Positions 1-4,364 of a stretch of 9,034 nucleotides of DNA are shown here, in pieces (position 1 is the first letter of the stretch; every line of letters begins with the position of its first letter). The DNA comes from Methanocalculus sp. GTDB taxonomy: Archaea > Halobacteriota > Methanomicrobia > Methanomicrobiales > Methanocorpusculaceae. The notes under the pieces were generated by a model. It had not been told where the DNA came from. It did not search any database and saw only the letters and a list, made by a program, of their open reading frames with translations. The stretch covers positions 1 through 9,034 of the forward strand of contig NZ_JARVGN010000044.1 of assembly GCF_029762515.1 (NCBI RefSeq), read 5' to 3'. The position numbers and the translations under genes are program-made.

Positions 1-183
1 GCCCCTGTAGTCGAAGAGGACAGCAGTGACAACATTATTTGCACCACTCTGCTGCTGGCTGTTCTCAATGAAATACCGGTCCATTGGATGATCAACGGGA
101 TCGCCAAAGGTAAGCCCGCTCACAATCACGCCGAGCATCCCGATCATCAGGATGGTAATGATGATGGAAACTTTCTTCTTCAT
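1..183 (-). CDS. MbhE-like subunit of an Mrp/Mbh antiporter module (first 61 codons, cut by window edge)
   Basis: Only the first 61 codons are present; the gene continues beyond position 1. It starts with a lysine-rich MKKK, followed by one hydrophobic helix (about residues 6-24), then a polar stretch with a YFIENSQ segment and the run NNVVTAVLFDYRG. A glycine/asparagine-rich lead into VTAVLxDYRG is typical of the MbhE subunit of membrane-bound hydrogenases and of the matching region of MrpA/MrpB in cation/proton antiporters. It would be an integral membrane subunit. Its ATG overlaps the stop of the preceding DUF4040 gene as ATGA, with a GAGGGTGATG Shine-Dalgarno-like stretch just upstream, so it is the fifth gene of a coupled operon. 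I translated it codon by codon with no interruption. MbhE and MrpB-type subunits cannot be separated with certainty from this fragment. Confidence 0.8.
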   Translation of the reverse strand, partial: MKKKVSIIITILMIGMLGVIVSGLTFGDPVDHPMDRYFIENSQQQSGANNVVTAVLFDYRG

Positions 184-434
184 GCCTCATCACCCTCTGT
201 TTTTGTGGTGCCGCGTATTGCTATCATGAAGGCTGCAGTCGTGAGTCCGGCTCCGATGGCAGCTTCTGCAATGGCAACATCGGGTGCCTGAAGGAGATAG
301 AATTCAATTGCCAGAAGGAAACTGAAGAGCCCGAATGCGACTGCCGCTGATATGAGGTCCTTGAATTTAAAGACCAGAATTGCTGATACAATCATCCCGG
401 TTAGGATGAATGCGTGAAGGATTATTTCAATCAC
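180..434 (-). CDS. DUF4040 / MbhD-like subunit of an Mrp/Mbh antiporter module
   Basis: This 84-residue protein has about three predicted membrane helices (roughly residues 4-22, 26-47 and 53-73) and a short charged tail (TTKTEGDEA). The segment APDVAIAEAAIGAGL at about residues 50-64 is the hallmark of the DUF4040 family, which corresponds to part of the C-terminal region of MrpA and to MbhD of membrane-bound hydrogenases. In this family the helices form part of the ion-translocating membrane module. The start is GTG at 434-432, preceded by a near-perfect ribosome-binding site (GGAGGTGA, minus strand of 441-448). The start overlaps the end of mrpG by 8 bp, and its own stop overlaps the next start as ATGA. 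As a stand-alone gene it is the split arrangement seen in archaeal Mbh and Mrp operons rather than the large fused MrpA of many bacteria. Confidence 0.88.
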   Translation of the reverse strand: MIEIILHAFILTGMIVSAILVFKFKDLISAAVAFGLFSFLLAIEFYLLQAPDVAIAEAAIGAGLTTAAFMIAIRGTTKTEGDEA

Positions 435-786
435 GGGACTTCACCTCCGCGAGGCGATCGACAACTGAGGGGTCTGGCAGCTGCCCGCTTCTATGTGCGG
501 CCCGTGCAATGGCATGCGAGCCGGTTGCATTTGTGAATGCAAGGGCAATAACGGCGATTGCAGTATGGATTGCAAGGGTGAGGTACTGGCTGTCGTTTGT
601 CCCGGACAACATCCATCCGGCATAGATGATAACCCCGAGTGCCAGGAATATTGTTCCGAATGTCGTCATCTTCGTCTCTGCATGGAGACGGGTATAGACA
701 TCCGGGAACCTGAGGATACCGATAACTCCGAGGGTATTGAAGAGGATGCCGATTCCAAGGCATATCATTGCTGCTGTCTGAATCAT
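427..786 (-). CDS. mrpG: Monovalent cation/H+ antiporter subunit G (MrpG/MnhG)
   Basis: This 119-residue protein has three hydrophobic helices (about 6-24, 40-58 and 68-86) and a polar C-terminal tail. The segment GILRFPDVYTRLHAETK at about residues 23-39 is the recognisable signature of the MrpG/PhaG/MnhG family. MrpG is a small membrane subunit required for assembly and function of the Mrp Na+/H+ antiporter; MbhC is its counterpart in membrane-bound hydrogenases. The ATG at 786-784 was chosen over more upstream in-frame starts because it has a strong GGAGGAG site (minus strand of 791-797) and overlaps the mrpF stop as ATGA. Upstream in-frame extension reads as cysteine- and arginine-rich sequence unlike the family. 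The downstream DUF4040 gene begins inside its last codons. Confidence 0.95.
   Translation of the reverse strand: MIQTAAMICLGIGILFNTLGVIGILRFPDVYTRLHAETKMTTFGTIFLALGVIIYAGWMLSGTNDSQYLTLAIHTAIAVIALAFTNATGSHAIARAAHRSGQLPDPSVVDRLAEVKSRD
441..448 (-). promoter_or_regulatory. Strong ribosome-binding site for the GTG start of the DUF4040 gene
   Basis: On the minus strand this reads GGAGGTGA, near-complete complementarity to the usual 3' end of archaeal 16S rRNA, six bases before GTG at 434. It lies inside the mrpG coding region and supports the GTG as the true start. Confidence 0.8.
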
Positions 787-1040
787 AATTCTCCTCCTAT
801 ATATTTCGAAATGGCGATGGTTCCGAGGAATGAGAGGAGGGCATACACGATCGCCACATCCACAAAGATTGTCTGCCCGAGATAGACGGCAAGGAGAATC
901 ATCCCCCCGACAACCAGTGTGTTGATTGTATCGAGTGCTACAACCCGATCCGGTGCTGTCGGCCCGATTGCAAGCCTCAGTGCGGCAAAGAGTATCAAAA
1001 GTCCGAGAACTGCAATTGCGATGAAGAAGATATCGTTCAT
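783..1040 (-). CDS. mrpF: Monovalent cation/H+ antiporter subunit F (MrpF/MnhF)
   Basis: This 85-residue protein has three hydrophobic helices (about 4-23, 37-56 and 60-78). The segment GPTAPDRVVALDTIN at about residues 26-40 is the signature of the MrpF/MnhF/PhaF family. It is a small membrane subunit of the Mrp cation/proton antiporter, equivalent to MbhB in membrane-bound hydrogenases, and acts only within the assembled complex. The ATG at 1040-1038 overlaps the mrpE stop (ATGA) and is preceded by an AGGAGG site (minus strand of 1049-1054) that also encodes an Arg-Arg near the end of MrpE. Likewise its own terminal Gly-Gly-Glu-Leu codons form the ribosome-binding site of mrpG, so translation is coupled in both directions. 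Confidence 0.95.
   Translation of the reverse strand: MNDIFFIAIAVLGLLILFAALRLAIGPTAPDRVVALDTINTLVVGGMILLAVYLGQTIFVDVAIVYALLSFLGTIAISKYIGGEL
791..797 (-). promoter_or_regulatory. Ribosome-binding site for mrpG
   Basis: On the minus strand this reads GGAGGAG four bases before the ATG at 786. It is embedded in the last codons of mrpF and fixes the mrpG start, excluding longer in-frame extensions. Confidence 0.8.
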
Positions 1041-1564
1041 TCCGCAATCCTCCTGATCCAGCCAGGTATATTAAAGAATGAGAAGAGTTCACGCGCCTCA
1101 ACCACCTTCTTATCACGGAGTTCATCCGGGACATTGATCAGATGCACATACAACTGCTTTGTTGCATCATCAATCTCAACCGAGAGCGTCCCAGGAGTAA
1201 GGGTGATCGAGTTTGCAAGAAGCAGCATGCCGAGATCTGTCTTCATCCCGGTATTCACCCTGACAATCCCCGGCTTCACATTTCCTGTTATCACCCGAAT
1301 GGCGACATCGATATTTGCCCGTGCCATCTCGATGAAGAGCGGAATAATTGCATAGACGGGCAGAAGAATGAGGCGTATGGGGTTTGCCATACGGACACTT
1401 CCTGTCCTGCAGAATATCCGGTATGAGGCGATACCAACAATGATTGCAAGAATACAACCGATGATGAGTTCACTTTCGGACCAGAGAATGATCGTTCCTG
1501 ATCCGGCTGTCAAAAAGAGATATGCCACAAAAGCGGCTATTGCGGTTGCCAGCAATCGGATCAC
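1037..1564 (-). CDS. mrpE: Monovalent cation/H+ antiporter subunit E (MrpE/MnhE)
   Basis: This protein is 175 residues if the GTG at 1564-1562 is used. Hydrophobic helices lie at about 3-20, 23-48 and 60-80, followed by a soluble C-terminal domain. The segment NSITLTPGTLSVEI (about residues 116-129) is diagnostic of the MrpE/MnhE/PhaE family, as is the preceding amphipathic ANIDVAIRVITG segment. MrpE is the first gene of many mrp and mbh clusters (MbhA in hydrogenases). The GTG is preferred over an in-frame TTG at 1594 because it follows a GGGGGGT stretch ten bases upstream and the resulting N terminus begins directly with the first membrane helix. It is the first gene of the minus-strand operon and is divergent from the PAPS-reductase-like gene. 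Confidence 0.93.
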   Translation of the reverse strand: MIRLLATAIAAFVAYLFLTAGSGTIILWSESELIIGCILAIIVGIASYRIFCRTGSVRMANPIRLILLPVYAIIPLFIEMARANIDVAIRVITGNVKPGIVRVNTGMKTDLGMLLLANSITLTPGTLSVEIDDATKQLYVHLINVPDELRDKKVVEARELFSFFNIPGWIRRIAE

Positions 1565-1725
1565 TGGTGGACAACCCCCCTTGTGCAACGGCAATGCGTC
1601 GTCTTATCCCGCAAAGAATGATACAAACGCGGTAGATGTAACTCCAGCCATTTGTTTGTCATGATCAATAATGATCGTTTCCTAAATTATGGTTTTCCAT
1701 ATGTGCAGAATGAACTGATGCTTCG
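1565..1725. other. Divergent intergenic region between mrpE and the PAPS-reductase-like gene
   Basis: This non-coding stretch holds the promoters for two divergent transcripts. On the minus strand a GGGGGG run (1575-1580) sits ten bases before the mrpE GTG. An AT-rich patch at 1663-1695 contains possible TATA-like sequence for the mrpE transcript (ATAATTTAG on the minus strand near 1682-1690), which would give a leader of about 100 bases; this is weak. I see no convincing short gene or RNA gene here. Confidence 0.5.
1663..1676. repeat. Inverted repeat GATCA-N4-TGATC in the divergent promoter region
   Basis: The arms GATCA and TGATC are perfect reverse complements around the spacer ATAA. The dyad lies between two divergent start codons, where an operator could sit. 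At five bases per arm, in sequence where GATC is common, chance is a real possibility. Confidence 0.3.
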
Positions 1726-1733
1726 CTATTTAA
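1726..1733 (+). promoter_or_regulatory. TATA-like box for the PAPS-reductase-like gene
   Basis: CTATTTAA is centred about 28 bases before the ATG at 1758. Archaeal TATA boxes lie roughly 25-30 bases upstream of the transcription start, so the transcript should begin at about 1752-1758. That is downstream of the other possible ATG at 1737, which favours 1758 and a leaderless or very short-leader mRNA. Confidence 0.55.
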
Positions 1734-1757
1734 CCAATGCTCAATAATAGAATAGGG

Positions 1758-3164
1758 ATGAAGTCACCGTATCTTGGTGCCGTTCCCCTTCACTGGTGTG
1801 ACGAATGCCATGTACCGGTTCTTGGAAAACGGTGCGCCTGTGGGGGGAAAACGCGTTTTGTCGGAGTTACACCCCCGGGAGATCTCCGTCCGGCATTTCC
1901 CTCCGATATCGAACTGATAAACCATCTGTTTGAGGAGTCATTTGGCTCCCCGCTCATTCCAAAAGATCATCTCGCACTTTTAAACAAGGTTCCGGACGAT
2001 GACAGGATGGAGGAGATCATTGTCGGCGGGGCAATCGTCGGTGCGATACGGTACCTCCCGGGAGAAGGGAGATGGGAGGTGCTCCCGCGCCCGGATGCCA
2101 CCCGCCTGATGGCTCCGAAGCTCCAATATGTGATCGTAGATGATGCTGCCGCTGTATTCATCAAAGATGGTTCAAGTGTTCTTGCACCCGGAGTTGTTGA
2201 GATTGAATCCCATGTAGAGAAGGGAGATGAGGTCTTTGTCCTCACAAAAGATGGTACCTGCATTGGTGTCGGGCGGGCAAAGATGGGTGCAGAAGAGGGA
2301 CAGGGTATTTCCCGCGGCCAGGTCGTCCGCCTCAGAAAGAATGCTCCACAGGTATGCTGCCCCGGTCCCGGAACATGGGATGATACGGTGGATGCCAACA
2401 GGGAATACCTTGCATCAATGGAGGCAGACTCCATCAGCTTCATTCGCGATCTGGCAGAAGAGGAAGATCTCCCGGTCACAGTATCATATTCAGGTGGAAA
2501 GGACAGCCTTGTAACCCTCCTTCTTGCACTGAAGGCAATCGGGTCTGTTCCCTTGCTTTTTGCAGATACGGGTCTTGAGTTCCCGGAAACACTTGAGAAT
2601 ATCTCAGCTGTCTCAGATCGCTATTCCGTCCCTGTATTAAGGGGAGATGGTGAAACTGGTTTCTGGGAAGGTTTTTCAAGGCATGGCCCTCCGGCAGTCA
2701 ACTTCAGGTGGTGTTGTAAGGCATGCAAGCTGAATCCTGTCAGGAGATTGATCGAACTTGAATTTGGAGAATGCATCTCTCTCATCGGGCAGAGGAAATA
2801 CGAGTCTGCCAGACGGATGAAGAGCCGGCGTGTCTGGCGAAACCCAAATGTTCCCAACCAGCTCTCTGCAGCCCCGATCCAGCACTGGAATGCATTGCAT
2901 GTCTGGCTCTATCTCTTCCAGGAGAAGGCGCCATATAATACACTCTATGAAGCGGGCCTCGATCGAATCGGGTGTTATATGTGCCCATCAAGCGATATTG
3001 CCCCTCTCAGGATGATAGAAGGACGTTATCCGGAGCTCTGGGATGAGTGGAGATCTGCTGTTACAGAATACGCCGAAGCCAACGGCCGCCCCCCGAACTG
3101 GTTTGAGAGCGGTGCGTGGAGGATAAAAAAGGGAGAAAACGATGACGAAGATAGCCATTATTGA
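1758..3164 (+). CDS. Zinc-ribbon/PUA/PAPS-reductase-like PP-loop protein, probable RNA-modifying enzyme of unknown specificity
   Basis: This 468-residue protein has several visible parts. A Cys4 zinc-ribbon-like element comes first (C14, C17, C26, C28). A linker domain follows at about 38-120, then a PUA RNA-binding domain at about 122-195. A PAPS-reductase-type adenine nucleotide alpha-hydrolase domain runs from about 235 to 425, with the PP-loop SGGKDS at 245-250. Cysteines C319-C320, C323 and C406/C409 reproduce the CC...CxxC spacing that binds [4Fe-4S] in APS reductases, but the catalytic ECGxH tail is absent: no cysteine follows C409. Sulfate reduction is therefore unlikely. ATP-dependent sulfur transfer to RNA is my inference, based on the PUA domain and on Fe-S PP-loop tRNA thiolases. 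The start at 1758 was chosen over 1737 from the TATA position and because homologues, as I recall them, begin near a YLG...WCD motif. The gene overlaps hisH by 23 bp. Confidence 0.85.
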   Translation: MKSPYLGAVPLHWCDECHVPVLGKRCACGGKTRFVGVTPPGDLRPAFPSDIELINHLFEESFGSPLIPKDHLALLNKVPDDDRMEEIIVGGAIVGAIRYLPGEGRWEVLPRPDATRLMAPKLQYVIVDDAAAVFIKDGSSVLAPGVVEIESHVEKGDEVFVLTKDGTCIGVGRAKMGAEEGQGISRGQVVRLRKNAPQVCCPGPGTWDDTVDANREYLASMEADSISFIRDLAEEEDLPVTVSYSGGKDSLVTLLLALKAIGSVPLLFADTGLEFPETLENISAVSDRYSVPVLRGDGETGFWEGFSRHGPPAVNFRWCCKACKLNPVRRLIELEFGECISLIGQRKYESARRMKSRRVWRNPNVPNQLSAAPIQHWNALHVWLYLFQEKAPYNTLYEAGLDRIGCYMCPSSDIAPLRMIEGRYPELWDEWRSAVTEYAEANGRPPNWFESGAWRIKKGENDDEDSHY

Positions 3165-3747
3165 TTATGGTCTTGGGAATCTCAGATCGGTCTTTCGTGG
3201 GATCGAGAAGGCAGGGGCACGGCCGATTATCACTCATGATCCAGATGAGATCCGATCTGCCGATGGCATTATACTGCCTGGTGTTGGTGCATTCTCTGAG
3301 GGTATGGGGCGGCTCTCACCTCTCAGGCAATGCCTCCTCTCAGTTGCCAGAGATGTTCCGCTCCTTGGGATCTGTCTTGGAATGCAGATGCTGATGGATG
3401 AAAGTGAAGAACATGGGAACCACAAGGGACTCTCGCTGATCCCCGGACATGTCCGTAAATTTGAGCCGCAACCTGGAATGAAGGTTCCACATATGGGGTG
3501 GAATACCATTCATCATGCAATGCCGGATGATCCGCTCCTCTCTGGAATAGAGGAGGGCAATTATGTCTATTTTGTCCACTCCTATTATGTTGACTGCCCG
3601 ATCGAGTACCGGCTCTGTGAAACCATCTATGGTGTCTCGTATTCCTCGGCAGTCAAGAAGGATCACATATACGGTGTACAGTTCCATCCGGAAAAGAGCG
3701 GGGAGACAGGCCTTCTGCTTCTGAAAAATTTTATTGGAATTTGTTAA
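3142..3747 (+). CDS. hisH: Imidazole glycerol phosphate synthase, glutamine amidotransferase subunit HisH
   Basis: This 201-residue cytosolic protein is of normal length for HisH. It is the glutaminase half of IGP synthase: it releases ammonia from glutamine and channels it to HisF, which makes imidazole glycerol phosphate and AICAR in histidine biosynthesis. Visible class-I amidotransferase features are the N-terminal IAIIDYGLGNL, the oxyanion strand PGVGAF (about 46-51), the nucleophile elbow GICLGMQ with Cys78, the HisH-type PHMGWN (about 116-121), and His182/Glu184 in FHPEKS, which complete the catalytic triad. The ATG has a GGAG site six bases upstream and lies inside the end of the PAPS-reductase-like gene, implying co-transcription and coupled translation. 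No other his gene is in the window, so hisF must act from elsewhere. Its stop shares bases with the stop of the convergent regulator gene. Confidence 0.97.
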   Translation: MTKIAIIDYGLGNLRSVFRGIEKAGARPIITHDPDEIRSADGIILPGVGAFSEGMGRLSPLRQCLLSVARDVPLLGICLGMQMLMDESEEHGNHKGLSLIPGHVRKFEPQPGMKVPHMGWNTIHHAMPDDPLLSGIEEGNYVYFVHSYYVDCPIEYRLCETIYGVSYSSAVKKDHIYGVQFHPEKSGETGLLLLKNFIGIC

Positions 3748-4364
3748 TACCGCTCATCGCGGAACCAGTGCATCGCTTCGTACACGATTAAGGCCAATAA
3801 GACCAGGCAACCCCCAAGGAAGAAGGCCATGACAAATTCATGTACCATCGGGGGAAGGGGGGCGCCTGCTCCTCCCACTGCCCGTGCTGCCATGGGCATT
3901 GCATCAGGGATCTGTATGGCTTCAGGTGGTGGAGCAGTATATACCATCATATCTTCTGAAGAAACCATTTTTCCCTGAAGGAATGGAAGGTACATGGTAA
4001 GGAGAGCGGTTCCCGCGATGAAGACGCCGAGTGTGGCGGCATATTTCTTCATCATGCCGATTGCACTCTGTCGGCCTGGAGAAACGATCAGGATCTGGTT
4101 CTTCAGGCTGTAGATCTTGATCTCACGGCCTTTTGCACTCCAGCGGGTATCTGCCACCTCAATAACACCTGCATCTAGCAGGTTACCGAGATGGTATTTT
4201 GCGGTGGTGAGAGGAATATGTAGCTCTTCTGCTAATGCAGTTGTGCTCTTTGGCGTATCTGAGAGGCTTCGCAGGAGATCGCCTGCGGTCGGGCTAGACA
4301 TCGCTTTTGCGATCTTCTGTGCCTGTTCTTCACCAGGCTCAAGGAAGACTATCTCTTCAGCCAT
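3744..4364 (-). CDS. Membrane-anchored winged-helix (ArsR-like) transcriptional regulator
   Basis: This 206-residue protein has a winged-helix DNA-binding domain at about residues 12-95, with a recognition-helix region TTAKYHLGNLLDAG (53-66) and a wing with WSAKGREIKIYSL. Two hydrophobic helices follow, at about 108-129 and 177-197. They are separated by a roughly 45-residue Pro/Ala/Met-rich loop (131-174) that would lie outside the membrane if the DNA-binding domain is cytoplasmic. Such ArsR-like domains with two C-terminal membrane spans are common in methanogens but their ligands are unknown to me. The ATG overlaps the end of alaS by 8 bp, so the gene is downstream in the alaS transcript and probably translated by re-initiation. 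It converges on hisH, and the two stop codons overlap in the sequence TTAA. What it senses and regulates cannot be told from the sequence. Confidence 0.85.
   Translation of the reverse strand: MAEEIVFLEPGEEQAQKIAKAMSSPTAGDLLRSLSDTPKSTTALAEELHIPLTTAKYHLGNLLDAGVIEVADTRWSAKGREIKIYSLKNQILIVSPGRQSAIGMMKKYAATLGVFIAGTALLTMYLPFLQGKMVSSEDMMVYTAPPPEAIQIPDAMPMAARAVGGAGAPLPPMVHEFVMAFFLGGCLVLLALIVYEAMHWFRDERY

Noticed and set aside
427..1134. A 235-codon open frame that extends mrpG upstream on the minus strand
   Set aside because: The upstream part overlaps mrpF and the end of mrpE in another frame and reads as Cys/Arg-rich non-family sequence; the strong ribosome-binding site and ATGA overlap fix the start at 786.
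1565..1594. TTG start that adds ten residues to mrpE
   Set aside because: No ribosome-binding site precedes it, and the added residues (Cys/Pro-rich) are unlike the hydrophobic start of the family; GTG at 1564 has a G-rich site upstream.
1967..2479. A 170-codon minus-strand open frame
   Set aside because: It is Ser/Arg/Pro-rich, lies wholly inside the PAPS-reductase-like gene, and has no family features; it is an antisense shadow.
1758..3164. Genuine assimilatory PAPS/APS reductase
   Set aside because: The C-terminal catalytic cysteine motif is absent and RNA-binding domains are fused; only the nucleotide-binding and Fe-S features of that family are retained.
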